NCBI RefSeq assembly: GCF_014695375.1
Contig: NZ_JACJOG010000046.1
Location: forward strand, 223,068-287,067
DNA from: Coleofasciculus sp. FACHB-T130
GTDB taxonomy: Bacteria; Cyanobacteriota; Cyanobacteriia; Cyanobacteriales; FACHB-T130
Direction of reading: 5' to 3'
Length of the DNA stretch: 64,000 nucleotides
The notes beneath the pieces were generated by a model that was not told the origin of the DNA, ran no database searches, and saw nothing but the letters and a program-made list of their open reading frames with translations. Position 1 is the first letter of the stretch. Each line of letters opens with the position of its first letter. Shown here one piece after another: positions 8,201 through 17,244 of this stretch. Made by a program: the position numbers and the translations under genes.

Positions 8201-10228
8201 CGCACGGTTATATACGGCAGCTAGAGCGGTTTCGCCATCTTTCGCCATTTCCACCTGATAAAACTGGCTGAGGAGGCGGTGCAGATAGTCGCGCATATCG
8301 GCGTTATCATCGACTAGCAGAATCCGGGCGGTAGCTGTCGAGATTGGAGCATCTGAGGTTCGTTGAGCGTTTTCTGCGGTCTGCAACCTCGGCGCTGCAT
8401 TTTCTTCGGGTAGCCAACCTAAAGCTTCTTCAACATAAGGAATTGCACCAAAAGCGGTGGAGGCTTGGGCGCGGCTGGCGTGAATGTCATCACTCGGCAA
8501 ATGAGCCGTTCCCATTGGCAATCGTACCGTGAAGGTACTGCCCCGACCCAGCGTACTGTCAACAGCGATCGCTCCTCCCTGCAACTGCACGAGTTCCTGC
8601 ACCAACGATAGCCCGATTCCTGTACCTTCAAAGGTGCGTCCCCGTGCCCCCTCAACGCGATGAAACCGCTCAAACAGTTTGGGAAGCTCGGCAGATGGGA
8701 TACCTGTACCCGTGTCGCGCACCATCAGTTCCACCTGGTCGCTAACCGGACGCAGAACAACCGCAATTTCTCCTTCAAACGTGAACTTAAAGGCATTCGA
8801 GAGCAGATTCAACACAATCTTCTCCCACATATCCCGATCTACATAAATCGGTTCTGGCAAGGGAGGACAATCAACCGTAAGTTTCAGTCCCGCTTGCTCA
8901 ACGGTAGAACGAAATAGACTCGTTAATTCAGCCGTATAGGTTGCCAAATCGGTTGGCTGGTAGTTTGCCTGAGCGCGTCCGGCTTCAATGCGCGAAAAAT
9001 CGAGCAGGGTATTGACGAGCTTCAGCAAGCGCTTCCCGTTGCGCTGCACCAGTTCGAGTTGCGATCGCGCTTTGGTCGGAATGCTTCCCTCTAATTCGGC
9101 TAGCGTCTGCTCTAGCGGCGATAGCATCAGCGTCAGGGGAGTACGGAATTCGTGGCTGATATTGTTGAAGAAGGACGTTTTGGCGCGATCCAGTTCTGCC
9201 AGTGCTTCGACTCGCTGGCGTTCTTCTTCAAACGCGCGGGCATTTGCGATCGCATTCGTGACATTGCCTGCCACTAAATCAAAAAATTCTCGGTACTCAT
9301 TCTCAAAGGCTCGATGGGGATTGATTCCCAACACCAAAAACCCAACAATCTGAGGTTGTCCCGATTGGGTCACTGGCACAACCCAGGCAGCAGCAGGCGA
9401 CTTGTCCCAGGCTCCCTTCGGTAACGCCCCGAAGCGAGTTGCTACATCAACAATAACGGCTTGCCCAGTCTGATGAATTCGTCTCAATCCCCATCCGTCA
9501 TTGCCTTGAGTCAGGTCTACGATTGCTGGCGTTGCTGAGGTTTCCGCCTCGAATCCAGCCGTTTCAACCAGAGTCGCTTGCTTGCCATCTGCCGCCACTC
9601 GATAAAGCAGGGAAAACGGAATATCGTGAGCATTGGTGGCTAAAGCCTGAATTGCAGTTTGACAGGCAGCTTCAACCGTCTTGGCTTGAGCTGTTTTGCT
9701 CGCCAGTAAGCTTAATGTTTGTAAGCGGCGATCGCCCAGAACTCGCCCGGTTGTCTCGCTAACGATGCAAAAAACGCCGCCGACTTCCCCGCTCTCGTCC
9801 CGCACGGGGTCATAGGATACATCAAAGTAAGTTTCCTCGCTGTACCCGTAGCGATTGAGAAAGAACAAATAATCTCGTGCCCAGAAGGCTTCTCCAGTCG
9901 TGACAACTCCCTCAAGCAAGGGTTTGAGCGCGTCCCAAACTTCGCTCCACAGCTCACGAGCAGGGCGACCTAGTGCCCAAGGATGCTTCGATGCCAGGGC
10001 AGGACGATAGGCATCGTTGTAGATCGCGATTAATTCAGATCCCCAGAACAGACAAATCTGAGCTTTTGAAGGCAGCAAAATACTGACAGCGCTTCGCAAA
10101 CTTTGGGGCCAAAGGTTCACGTCTCCTAAGGGAGTCTTCGACCAATCGAGCGATCGCATCAAATTCCCCATTTCGCCGCCTGCAACAAAAATGCTGTCAG
10201 CAGCCCTTCCTTTGTCTGCAAATGTCAC
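5237..10228 (-). CDS. Hybrid histidine kinase with two kinase modules and two receivers
   Basis: 1663 residues, soluble, no membrane segments. Order: N-terminal PAS-like (about 20-165), GAF (175-345), HisKA with His359 (ISHEFRTP), HATPase (465-575), receiver with Asp683 (SDVMMPGMDG), four PAS domains (about 768-1285), second HisKA with His1304 (LSHELRSP), second HATPase (1410-1520), C-terminal receiver with Asp1590 (SDIGMPEMDG). Both kinase cores keep their N and G boxes, so two autophosphorylation centres are likely. No output domain or HPt is present; a separate partner must complete the relay. A small XRE-type regulator sits 57 bases upstream on the same strand and is probably cotranscribed. 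Confidence 0.93.
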   Translation of the reverse strand: MTFADKGRAADSIFVAGGEMGNLMRSLDWSKTPLGDVNLWPQSLRSAVSILLPSKAQICLFWGSELIAIYNDAYRPALASKHPWALGRPARELWSEVWDALKPLLEGVVTTGEAFWARDYLFFLNRYGYSEETYFDVSYDPVRDESGEVGGVFCIVSETTGRVLGDRRLQTLSLLASKTAQAKTVEAACQTAIQALATNAHDIPFSLLYRVAADGKQATLVETAGFEAETSATPAIVDLTQGNDGWGLRRIHQTGQAVIVDVATRFGALPKGAWDKSPAAAWVVPVTQSGQPQIVGFLVLGINPHRAFENEYREFFDLVAGNVTNAIANARAFEEERQRVEALAELDRAKTSFFNNISHEFRTPLTLMLSPLEQTLAELEGSIPTKARSQLELVQRNGKRLLKLVNTLLDFSRIEAGRAQANYQPTDLATYTAELTSLFRSTVEQAGLKLTVDCPPLPEPIYVDRDMWEKIVLNLLSNAFKFTFEGEIAVVLRPVSDQVELMVRDTGTGIPSAELPKLFERFHRVEGARGRTFEGTGIGLSLVQELVQLQGGAIAVDSTLGRGSTFTVRLPMGTAHLPSDDIHASRAQASTAFGAIPYVEEALGWLPEENAAPRLQTAENAQRTSDAPISTATARILLVDDNADMRDYLHRLLSQFYQVEMAKDGETALAAVYNRAPDLILSDVMMPGMDGFELLRRLRADAKTREIPFLLLSARAGEESAIAGLEAGADDYLVKPFSSGELLARVAANLELGRSRQAASQQRFRFLAESIPQMVWTADASGWVDYYSPGWFDYTGLKLEQIQGSGWQNTLHPDDRLRTIEAWTQATEMGTNYDIEHRLRRADGIYCWHLTRALPMRDENGQVIRWFGTCTDITERKQAEEALRESEELKQSILESSTDCIKVLALNGEILYINPGGLCLLEIDEPKSILYRVWADLWESEDYEKAQAAIAAAKIGNIAQFQGYRPTTKGTPKWWDIIITPVRDAKGQVVQLLAISRDITEAKRIEAERQQAELALREAHVQLESALAAGAVYTWRWSIPGDRVRVNAAFARLFAVDPVSATSEGLPIEFFINSMHEEDRPRVSVAIEQAIHTGEEYAAEYRVRTVSGEERWLTARGRVEYDAAGKPVSFPGALVDITERKQAEVALRQSEERYRTLFESIDEGFCLIEMQFDANNKPIDYRFLETNPAFGKQTGLEQAAGKTARQLIPNLEKHWYEIYGKVALTGESIRFENGSQVMNRWFDVYAFRVGQPESRKVAVLFKDISDRKRSEIEREQILQREQAAREAAEQANRIKDEFLAVLSHELRSPLNPILGWSQLLQNRKMDQVRTTYALQIIERNAKLQVQLIDDLLDVSRILQGKLSLNVDPVNLATTITAALETVQLAAAAKSIQIQTILEPEVGQVLGDSGRLQQVIWNLLSNAVKFTPSGGRVEIRLEQIEAEAQITVSDTGKGILPQFLPHVFEYFRQADSATTRQFGGLGLGLAIVRQIVELHGGTVRADSPGEGQGATFTVKFPLMSQHSAIPQIVRESKSLSGLQGIKVLVVDDTTDMREYVAFVLEQEGAEVVAVGSAAEALATLAQFQPAVLVSDIGMPEMDGYMLLRQVRRLPAEQGGEIPAIALTAYVGELNQQQAIAAGFQRHLSKPIESAALIAAIVDLIKNAN

Positions 10229-10285
10229 TGGCGCAACTCCTGCTCCTCGAAATACCTGGCTAGTCGTCTTCGACCTGTTCCCCCA

Positions 10286-10483
10286 TTATGATTGCAGCAG
10301 TGTTTCAATCTGCTTCCAACCGAGTGGTAAGGGGCACGTTCGTTTGTTTTCCCATCGATTCACACTATGGAACGATACCCCAAGTAGCGTTGCGAACTTT
10401 TCCTGTGAAAGTTCAAGCCGCGGGCGAGTCTCGCGGACTAACCCCGCCACCTCTAGCTGTTCAAGTGTGGTTCTTGGGCACAA
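10286..10483 (-). CDS. Small XRE-type helix-turn-helix regulator
   Basis: 65 codons. The helix-turn-helix LSQEKFATLLGVSFHSVNRWEN (about residues 25-46) is Cro/C1-like. The only upstream start is TTG 10483, just after an in-frame stop and close to an AGAGGGA Shine-Dalgarno-like stretch; there is no internal ATG, though a GTG at Val12 is possible. Small proteins of this type (TTLEQLE.AGLVRETR followed by the HTH) often precede large hybrid kinases in cyanobacteria, and here the kinase starts 57 bases downstream. It may be the DNA-binding partner of that kinase, or an autoregulator of the operon. Confidence 0.7.
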   Translation of the reverse strand: MCPRTTLEQLEVAGLVRETRPRLELSQEKFATLLGVSFHSVNRWENKRTCPLPLGWKQIETLLQS

Positions 10484-11319
10484 ATCCCTCTATCTTAATG
10501 CGTAAAATTGAACGATAGCCGGTGCGATATCCTTCCATCTATTAGCCAGAATGGGGCTATTTTCTCTTCATTCTCTTCCCCTCCTAGTCATTGACAGAAA
10601 GGATTTTTATCACTAAGTAACTGTCTTTGAACAGGTCAATTTTCACAGGCGATCTCTCCCCGTACCATCTAATGCAGGCGACCCTGGAGCGGAAGAATGC
10701 TGCTTGCACAACCAGCCGCTATCTGCACGCTGCTTTAACCTCCATTCCACAACCTAAACTGCCATACTCCGAATTTTCGACATTTAAAAATTTTGGGCTT
10801 GCGATCGCAAAACATATTTACATTTTTTTGTATAAGAAATCACCTTTGTTAGAAAAAAAAACCGAAATAACCGATTGTGACAGTAGGGGGTGCAGAATGT
10901 GCGATATATCTGTAAAGCTGGAAAATATAGGTATCCTTTCCCAATGCCCTGCCCGAAAAGGGAAAAGATGCGAGCTTAACTTGCGAATCCATTGTTAACC
11001 CTAAGCCGCACTGAGCTTGAGTTCCCTCGACACGCTCATTGCTCGCGACTTGAGGAAGAATCGAATTTATTCAATTGACCTTTAAACTTGAGACTTTTAA
11101 CAGGATGAAGATTCAGCAATTGTGCCAATGCTGGTTCAATTATCCGATGGTAGTATCTAAATTTACAGGTAAAAGAGTTGCGAGAGCAGAACATCTCCAT
11201 ATGATTCTTAGAGAAAACTAGCTGATTGTGGAGCATAACATTGAACTCTTTCAACTTTTTCAATCTTAAATTCCTTGGAAATCTCCTATTTCTCAAGTCG
11301 ATAGCAGGTAGCAGTAAGA
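10484..11319. other. Long intergenic region between divergent kinase operons
   Basis: About 830 bases. Two open frames (10627-10998 plus, 123 codons; 11036-11296 minus, 86 codons) lack family-like composition, good start signals or neighbours that would support them. The region is AT-rich around 10780-10870 and contains one HIP1-like GCGATCGC (10802). Promoters for the XRE/kinase operon and the CACHE kinase must lie here. I see no RNA gene. Confidence 0.4.
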
Positions 11320-13773
11320 GTGTCCATCCTAAACAACCAGGCTAACTCAGCTAGCCAAAAAAGTAGCCGGGAAGCATTTCCCAAATTGGGGAAATTCAAT
11401 TTTTCTAAAGCGTTTTGGTCAAGGCTGCCAAAAAAGCAGCATCGCTACAAGCAAAGATGGCAACCTCGTGACCTAATTGTTTTATCGATACTGGCAGGGT
11501 CAACTTTGGGGGTGAGTGCGATCGCTGTAGTTAGCTATCAGGTTGTGCGGGGACTGATTCTGGAGAACCTCCAGCAACAAGCCTTACTGAAAGTCCAGCA
11601 GGGACGAGATGAGATTGACCAGTGGCTATCTAATCGGAAGACTGAGGTAGAGATGCTGGCGAACAGTCCCCTCGTGCGCTCTATAGATTGGTCAGTCGCC
11701 CAGCCTTATTTAAAGTGGGAATTGCAACGGTTTAAAGAAATTCACCAGCTGTCAATTGTCAACTCCGAGGGTTGGGGTGCGAATACCAGCGTCGGTCCTC
11801 ATCGCAAAAATATTAAAGACCGGGAATGGTTTATCAAGGCAATTTCAGGGCAAGTCAGTGCCGCGAATCCCGTAGTCAGTCGCACCACAGGCCTTCTACA
11901 AATCAATATCAGCGCTCCAATTATGGGGGATTCAGGGACTCAAGTGCTGGGAGCAATGGGTGGAGCGATTAAAGTTGACCGAGTGATTCAGGTAGTCAGC
12001 AGGCTCCAAGAGGGAGCTGGCAGCTATGCCTTTGCACTCAACTCCACAGGGGTGGCGATTGCCCATCCTGACCCCAAGATGATTGGCTCCGCAGAGCATG
12101 AGGCACCCAGCTTCTTACAATCTTCCAATCCGGCACTGGCAGCGATCGCTCAGCACATGGTTGCCAAACAAGCGGGGATTGAACTAATACGAGTCAATGA
12201 CAGATGGAACTACGTTGCCTACGTGCCCCTAAAGGAAGCGGATTGGTCAATTGCGCTGGTTATTCCTCGCCAGAATATCGAATCTAACTTAGGCGCACTC
12301 AACCTCTTGGCGACCGTTTTAGGCGGATTGTTGCTTATTGCCCTGATTGGTGCATGGCGACAGGTGCAGCTGTTTGAGCAAACCCGCACTCGTGCCGAGC
12401 AGGAAGCTCTACTGAATCGTTTGGTGTGTCGTATCCGAGAATCTTTAGAGCTACAAACCATTGTTCAGACGACGGTAACAGAACTGGCAACGTTGACACA
12501 GCTTGATAGAGTGCTGTTTGGCTGGTACGATCCCAAATCCCAAACTTTTGAGCTGGTTGGCGATTCTCACGCCCAAATATTAACGATTCAGCCAAGAAAG
12601 TTTCAATCCAATTCATCTATAGACATAGCAGCTTGTCTACAGCAGACAGAGGCACTTCATCTGTTGTTTGTTGATGCTGAGTTAGAGCAAACACCTCTAG
12701 AGTTGAAAGCTCACGCCTATCTTGCACTCCCCATCCCGCTTCTAGATGGCTGCTGCGGCTATCTCATTGGTTTGCACGCTCATTACCTGAGTCAACTAGA
12801 TCGGGAATTACTCAAAGCGGTTGTAGATCAGCTAGCAGTTGCTATTACTCAGGCTCAGCTGTATAACCAAACGCAACAACAGATTACACTGCTCAACCAA
12901 ACGCTGACCAAACTTAACCACACCCAACTCCAGCTAGTACAGAGCGAGAAAATGTCTAGTTTAGGTCAGATGGTGGCAGGCATTGCCCACGAAATCAATA
13001 ATCCAGTCAACTTTATCTACGGCAACCTTACTCATGCCAGCTCTTACATCCAAGATTTACTAGAGTTGATTGAGCTGTACCAAGAGCAGTATCCTCAGCC
13101 CACGCCCCAGATTCAAGACAAAGCAGAGGACATGGAACTGGAATTTCTCAAAGAAGATTTATCCAAACTCCTTGCCTCGATGCAAGTTGGCGCTCAGCGT
13201 ATTCGTGATATTGTTTACTCGCTGCGTGTGTTTTCCCGTTTGGATGAATCAGAAGTCAAGGATGTGGATATTCACCAGGGCATTGATAGCACGCTGATGC
13301 TTTTGCAAAACCGTCTTAAGGCGAAGCCAGATCATCCAGCCATTGAAGTTGTCAAGGAGTATGGTCAGTTACCTAAAATTGAGTGCCATGCCGGACAACT
13401 CAACCAGGTATTTATGAACCTCCTCAGCAACGCGATTGATGCTATAGAGGAGTTTAACTTCAAGCGCAGCTACCAAGACCGGCAAGCCAACCCCGGTCGA
13501 ATTACAATTCGCACGCAAGTTTTGGCATCAAAACAAATTGCGATTCGGATTGCAGATAATGGAGCGGGGATTGCTGAAGATATTCAGCAACGGTTATTTG
13601 ACCCGTTCTTCACCACCAAGGCGGTTGGAAAGGGAACCGGGATGGGATTAGCGATTAGCTATCAGATAGTGACAGAGACACATGGGGGACAGTTGCGGTG
13701 CATTTCGGCACCGGGACGAGGAGCAGAATTTGCGATCGAGATTCCCATCCAACAATCACCGCAACCATCGTAG
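11320..13773 (+). CDS. Membrane-bound sensor histidine kinase (CACHE-GAF-HisKA-HATPase)
   Basis: 817 residues from GTG 11320. Transmembrane helix 1 (about 51-76) and helix 2 (325-347) enclose a roughly 240-residue extracytoplasmic double-CACHE sensor. Motifs such as DREWFIKAISGQ and VSRTTGLLQINISAPI are typical of CACHE domains that bind small ligands. A GAF-like domain (about 365-520) and a coiled coil (LNQTLTKLNHTQLQLVQSEK) lead to a HisKA of the LGQMVAGIAHEINNP type with His557 and an HATPase with DNGAGI and GTGMGL boxes. There is no receiver, so it should phosphorylate a separate regulator, none of which is adjacent. Confidence 0.92.
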   Translation: MSILNNQANSASQKSSREAFPKLGKFNFSKAFWSRLPKKQHRYKQRWQPRDLIVLSILAGSTLGVSAIAVVSYQVVRGLILENLQQQALLKVQQGRDEIDQWLSNRKTEVEMLANSPLVRSIDWSVAQPYLKWELQRFKEIHQLSIVNSEGWGANTSVGPHRKNIKDREWFIKAISGQVSAANPVVSRTTGLLQINISAPIMGDSGTQVLGAMGGAIKVDRVIQVVSRLQEGAGSYAFALNSTGVAIAHPDPKMIGSAEHEAPSFLQSSNPALAAIAQHMVAKQAGIELIRVNDRWNYVAYVPLKEADWSIALVIPRQNIESNLGALNLLATVLGGLLLIALIGAWRQVQLFEQTRTRAEQEALLNRLVCRIRESLELQTIVQTTVTELATLTQLDRVLFGWYDPKSQTFELVGDSHAQILTIQPRKFQSNSSIDIAACLQQTEALHLLFVDAELEQTPLELKAHAYLALPIPLLDGCCGYLIGLHAHYLSQLDRELLKAVVDQLAVAITQAQLYNQTQQQITLLNQTLTKLNHTQLQLVQSEKMSSLGQMVAGIAHEINNPVNFIYGNLTHASSYIQDLLELIELYQEQYPQPTPQIQDKAEDMELEFLKEDLSKLLASMQVGAQRIRDIVYSLRVFSRLDESEVKDVDIHQGIDSTLMLLQNRLKAKPDHPAIEVVKEYGQLPKIECHAGQLNQVFMNLLSNAIDAIEEFNFKRSYQDRQANPGRITIRTQVLASKQIAIRIADNGAGIAEDIQQRLFDPFFTTKAVGKGTGMGLAISYQIVTETHGGQLRCISAPGRGAEFAIEIPIQQSPQPS

Positions 13774-13853
13774 GAATTGATTGAGCAATCAGTTTAGGGG
13801 GAAAGTTAGGGCACAATTCCCCACTACCGATCAACAAAAAAGTAAGGACAAAA

Positions 13854-13892
13854 TAGATTTGAGAAAAGTTTAGTGAAACTTTCTCAAATCTA
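13854..13892. terminator. Bidirectional terminator-like hairpin between convergent genes
   Basis: Arms 13854-13871 and 13876-13892 (TAGATTTGAGAAA...) pair with a single bulged A around a four-base loop. It lies between the CACHE kinase (ends 13773) and the convergent stress-protein gene (ends 13939), where a shared terminator is expected. Confidence 0.65.
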
Positions 13893-13938
13893 GATTCACC
13901 TAACTTGGTGAAAATTGGATCTTGGTATTCTTGGAAAT

Positions 13939-14508
13939 TTAGGACAAGACAGGTGAATCGTTGGGTCGGTTATAAACAGCCCAATCCTGAATTCCCCGCT
14001 CGCGAAAAACTCCTTCAACTTTGGCGATTTCCTCGTCTGTTCCATCCACAATTACCAAATAGTAATTGTAGAACAGGCGATCGCTATAAACTTTAGCGTC
14101 ATCTTCATGAATGCCGAGATCGGTTAATGCCTCAATCAGGCGATTCGTTGCCGCTGTTCCAATCCCAACACCAGCAATCGTACCGGCTAGTGTCAAGCCC
14201 AGACCACCCGCTGCCATTACAGCCCCCACACCAGGAACTGCTAAAGTGCTAAGACTGGTGAATATGCCACCAAACAGCCCAACGTTAGTATTTGCGTTGG
14301 CTTTTGTGGCAGCAGTGACGCTAGCTTCATCACCAATGCGATCGCTCATATTCGCACCGGCAAGTTGATCGTCAGGTTTTGCTTGTGTGGTAATTACCGA
14401 AACCCTATCTATTGGGAAGCCAGCTTTGTTAACTTCATCGAGTGCAGTTTCTGCATCTTGACGATTAGAAAATACCCCCACAGCACGCTTATTTTCAGCT
14501 ACAGTCAT
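13939..14508 (-). CDS. General stress protein 17M (YflT)-like protein with glycine-zipper segment
   Basis: The frame opens at 14535, but GGAGG (14518-14514) stands five bases before ATG 14508, giving 189 residues. The N-terminal domain (RAVGVFSNRQDAETALDEVNKAGFPIDRVSVI) is the YflT/heat-induced stress domain. A central hydrophobic glycine/alanine-rich stretch (about 90-125, VPGVGAVMAAGGLGLTLAGTIAGVGIG) could insert in or associate with membranes. The C-terminal part (LIEALTDLGIHEDDAKVYSDRLFYNYYLVIVD) recurs in cyanobacterial stress proteins. The biochemical role of the family is unknown. Confidence 0.8.
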   Translation of the reverse strand: MTVAENKRAVGVFSNRQDAETALDEVNKAGFPIDRVSVITTQAKPDDQLAGANMSDRIGDEASVTAATKANANTNVGLFGGIFTSLSTLAVPGVGAVMAAGGLGLTLAGTIAGVGIGTAATNRLIEALTDLGIHEDDAKVYSDRLFYNYYLVIVDGTDEEIAKVEGVFRERGIQDWAVYNRPNDSPVLS

Positions 14509-14718
14509 TTTTCCCTCCGATTGCCATATCTGCATCGCGAATCCACAAATGCAGAATTGATTTTTTAATCCTTGATGTTGAAATTTTGGTATTTTCTGCT
14601 ACTAGATCCATCAATCCCTAGATGTAACTCGGAGGGAGAGTCTCTCCGGGCGTTTTGTTACGGCTGAGTTGAATGATTGAAGACTCATCTCAAATCCGTC
14701 TACTTGCCTGTAATATAA

Positions 14719-14756
14719 AGAACCCCTCCCCGCAAGCGGGAAAGGGTTGGGGTTCT
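14719..14756. terminator. Inverted repeat downstream of sir
   Basis: Outer arms AGAACCCC (14719-14726) and GGGGTTCT (14749-14756) enclose CCCGC-AA-GCGGG (14729-14740). It lies 53 bases past the sir stop on the minus strand. The sequence resembles the dispersed CCCCTCCCC-type repeats of cyanobacteria, so it may be a repeat element acting as a terminator. Confidence 0.55.
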
Positions 14757-14808
14757 GGGAAATTAGGGGAATCAACCAGACTTGAAGATTACTGAGTCGC
14801 CAGCCGGA

Positions 14809-16791
14809 TTACTCGTTAGGCTTTTGATTCGCCTGCAAGAAAGCTTCGATTATCTCAGTTGCCAATTGAGTCATGGGCTTACCCTGACGGGCTGCTTCTG
14901 CTTTCAAGCGGCTGTAAACATCATCCCGGACATTGATCCGACGACGGATTTTAGCTGCAACTGCAATTTCTGATTCTTCTGGCAGCACCACCTCATTAAT
15001 CAACCCGGTATCTGACTGAGGAGAGACTGCTTCTGACTCATAGTCAACTGTAAATTGACGAATCGCATCAAAACCAACGCGATCGCAGAAATCCCCAAAA
15101 CCTTCTTGGGGTTGCCGCGACTGCTTGAAGTAAACGAAAATCGGCTCTAATTCGGTTTCTAGCTCGTTAATGTGCAGCCGATCCATATAGGCTCTAGAGA
15201 GTCGCGTTTGGTCGCGTGAAGCCCCTAGCCAAATCTGATAAGATTCAGCCGCACTCCCGACAAATCCTAATTCTGCCAGATAGGGACGAGCGCAACCATT
15301 CGGGCAACCCGTCATCCGCACGATAAAGTGTTCGTTTTCCAATCCCACTTTTTTCAGCAGCGCCCGAACCCGATTCAAGAGATCCGGCATGATCCGTTCC
15401 GATTCGGTAATCGCCAAGCCGCAAGTCGGCATGGCGGGGCAAGCCATCGAATAGCGCACCAACGGGTCAAGTTGATTGGGGTCTGCCTGAACGCCACAGC
15501 GGTCAAGAATCTGCTGAATTTCGGTTTTCTGCGCCGGGTCAATTTCGTAAAACAGCAAGTTTTGGTTGGGTGTCAGGCGAATCGGTAGCGAGAACTTCTG
15601 CACGATTTCCCGCAGTGCAGTTCTTAGCTTGAAGTTACCTTCGTCCTTTACCCGACCATTTTCAATCGGAATTCCCAGAAACAGCTTGCCGTCGCCTTGT
15701 TCGTTCCATCCCAAGAAATCTTTGTATTTAAAAGCCGGTAACTCTTTAAAAGCTGCTAGCGGTTTGCCAAAGTATTCTTCGACTTTGGCGCGGAACTTCT
15801 CGACGCCCCAATCTTCAATTAAGTATTTCATCCGCGCATGACGGCGGTTGGTGCGATCGCCATAATCTCTTTGAGTGGCGACAATCGCTTTGATCAGATC
15901 GTAGATATCTTGTTTCTCTACATACCCGATGGGATCTGCCATCCGGGGAAACGTCTCTTCTTTGTTGTGAGTGCGTCCTAAACCACCACCCGCAAAGACA
16001 TTAAATCCCTCTAGTTCTCCCTCGGTGTTGGTAATCACCACCAAACTGACATCTTGGGAATAGAGGTCAACCGAATTATCCCCTGGTACCGTTACGGCAC
16101 ACTTAAATTTCCGGGGCATATAGCGATCGCCATATAGCGGTTCTTCTTTCCCGTGGACGACGGTGCCGTTGCCGTTGCGTTGCCGCGCCGCCTTTACCTC
16201 TGGGTTTTCTTCCGCGCTAATGGACTTTTCGCCATCCAGCCAAATTTCATAATATGCACCTGTTTGCGGTGCCAGTAGGTCAGCAATATTGTTGGCATAC
16301 TCCCAGGTATATTCGTAGTCCCGGCGATTTTTATAAGGCGCTGGGGGCGTCATCACATTGCGGTTGAGGTCGCCGCAGGCTCCCAGGGTTGACCCCATGT
16401 TTTTAATGATGGCAGCGATGGATGCTTTGAGATTTTTCTTTAAAATTCCATGCAGCTGAAAACCCTGGCGAGTCGTAGCGCGTAGCGTTCCATTGCCATA
16501 TTCCTCAGCCAGTCGGTCTAAGGTCAGATACAGTTGCGGTGGAATGAATCCCCCCGGATTACGGGTACGCAGCATGAACTGGTAATCTTTTTCCTGACCC
16601 TTCACCCGGTTGTCCCGGTTATCCTGCTGGTACGATCCGTGAAATTTGAGAATCTGGGTGGCATCTTCTGTGAAGCTGTTGGTGTCTTCCAGTAGCTCAG
16701 TTGCCACAGGTTCGCGTAAAAAGTTGCTGCGTTCTTTGAGTCCTTCTACTTTAGAAAGCTTTTGGACTGGGGAAATCGGAGATTTAACCAT
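14809..16791 (-). CDS. sir: Ferredoxin-sulfite reductase with C-terminal ribbon-helix-helix-like tail
   Basis: 660 residues. The enzyme reduces sulfite to sulfide with electrons from ferredoxin, in assimilatory sulfur metabolism. The siroheme/4Fe-4S ligands are present: Cys451 and Cys457 (ACPAMPTC), and Cys496 and Cys500 (TGCPNGC). The two ferredoxin-like/NIR repeats are complete, and substrate-binding arginine motifs ([20 protein letters not shown]) are intact. The last roughly 45 residues (from about 615: [25 protein letters not shown]) look like an Arc/CopG ribbon-helix-helix unit, which is not part of the catalytic core. The gene appears monocistronic. Confidence 0.95.
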   Translation of the reverse strand: MVKSPISPVQKLSKVEGLKERSNFLREPVATELLEDTNSFTEDATQILKFHGSYQQDNRDNRVKGQEKDYQFMLRTRNPGGFIPPQLYLTLDRLAEEYGNGTLRATTRQGFQLHGILKKNLKASIAAIIKNMGSTLGACGDLNRNVMTPPAPYKNRRDYEYTWEYANNIADLLAPQTGAYYEIWLDGEKSISAEENPEVKAARQRNGNGTVVHGKEEPLYGDRYMPRKFKCAVTVPGDNSVDLYSQDVSLVVITNTEGELEGFNVFAGGGLGRTHNKEETFPRMADPIGYVEKQDIYDLIKAIVATQRDYGDRTNRRHARMKYLIEDWGVEKFRAKVEEYFGKPLAAFKELPAFKYKDFLGWNEQGDGKLFLGIPIENGRVKDEGNFKLRTALREIVQKFSLPIRLTPNQNLLFYEIDPAQKTEIQQILDRCGVQADPNQLDPLVRYSMACPAMPTCGLAITESERIMPDLLNRVRALLKKVGLENEHFIVRMTGCPNGCARPYLAELGFVGSAAESYQIWLGASRDQTRLSRAYMDRLHINELETELEPIFVYFKQSRQPQEGFGDFCDRVGFDAIRQFTVDYESEAVSPQSDTGLINEVVLPEESEIAVAAKIRRRINVRDDVYSRLKAEAARQGKPMTQLATEIIEAFLQANQKPNE

Positions 16792-17137
16792 CGGAAACTA
16801 AGGGGCTGAACGGTTGAACTGGATCACCGGAAAATCTATCGGGATTACGGCGTATACATTCATGGTACTATCACCATTCTTAATCTTTAGCGATAGGTGA
16901 GAAAATCCCTAGATTTTAACAATTCTTGCAGAAAGGGATATCCCCAGAGGACGCCCTTCGGTTCGCCACACCTTGATGCAGGGATGCAGTGATGCAAGTA
17001 AGAGCGTCGAGTCTTCGCGCCTAACCCGATTTTTGAGCCTAGCAATCTTAAGCCGTCCATTGAATCAGCTCCATCGGTAGGTTAGCATAGCTACCCTACT
17101 GTGCGGTGTATCTAACCCAAGTGAGAACCGCTATAAA
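16792..17137. other. Upstream region of sir
   Basis: About 345 bases between the sir start and the terminator of the preceding minus-strand gene. It should hold the sir promoter. GTATAC and GGTAC elements near 16851-16867 are suggestive of a palindromic site but do not fit the NtcA consensus. The segment 16940-17040 is low in coding character. No gene is seen. Confidence 0.35.
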
Positions 17138-17178
17138 AACAAAGTGGGACAGGCTTTATTAACCTGTCCCACTTTGTT
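17138..17178 (-). terminator. Rho-independent terminator of the envelope-protein gene
   Basis: A perfect 16-bp stem, AACAAAGTGGGACAGG (17138-17153) with its complement (17163-17178), has a 9-nt loop. On the minus strand it is followed by TTTTTAT, so it ends the transcript of the gene at 17245-17775. Confidence 0.9.
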
Positions 17179-17244
17179 AGAAGTCAGTTAAGTCAAAATA
17201 TCTCGAACCAAACACCGCCAAGAACGATAGAGAGAGCGTTAATC

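Noticed and set aside
10627..10998. 123-codon plus-strand open frame upstream of the CACHE kinase
   Set aside because: No family-like composition, no ribosome binding site, cysteine-rich random-looking C terminus; the region is AT-rich noncoding sequence.
11036..11296. 86-codon minus-strand open frame
   Set aside because: Lies in the promoter region of the CACHE kinase, basic and low complexity, no recognisable domain or start signal.
16840..16870. NtcA-type site upstream of sir
   Set aside because: GTATAC and GGTAC occur, but the GTA-N8-TAC spacing does not fit.
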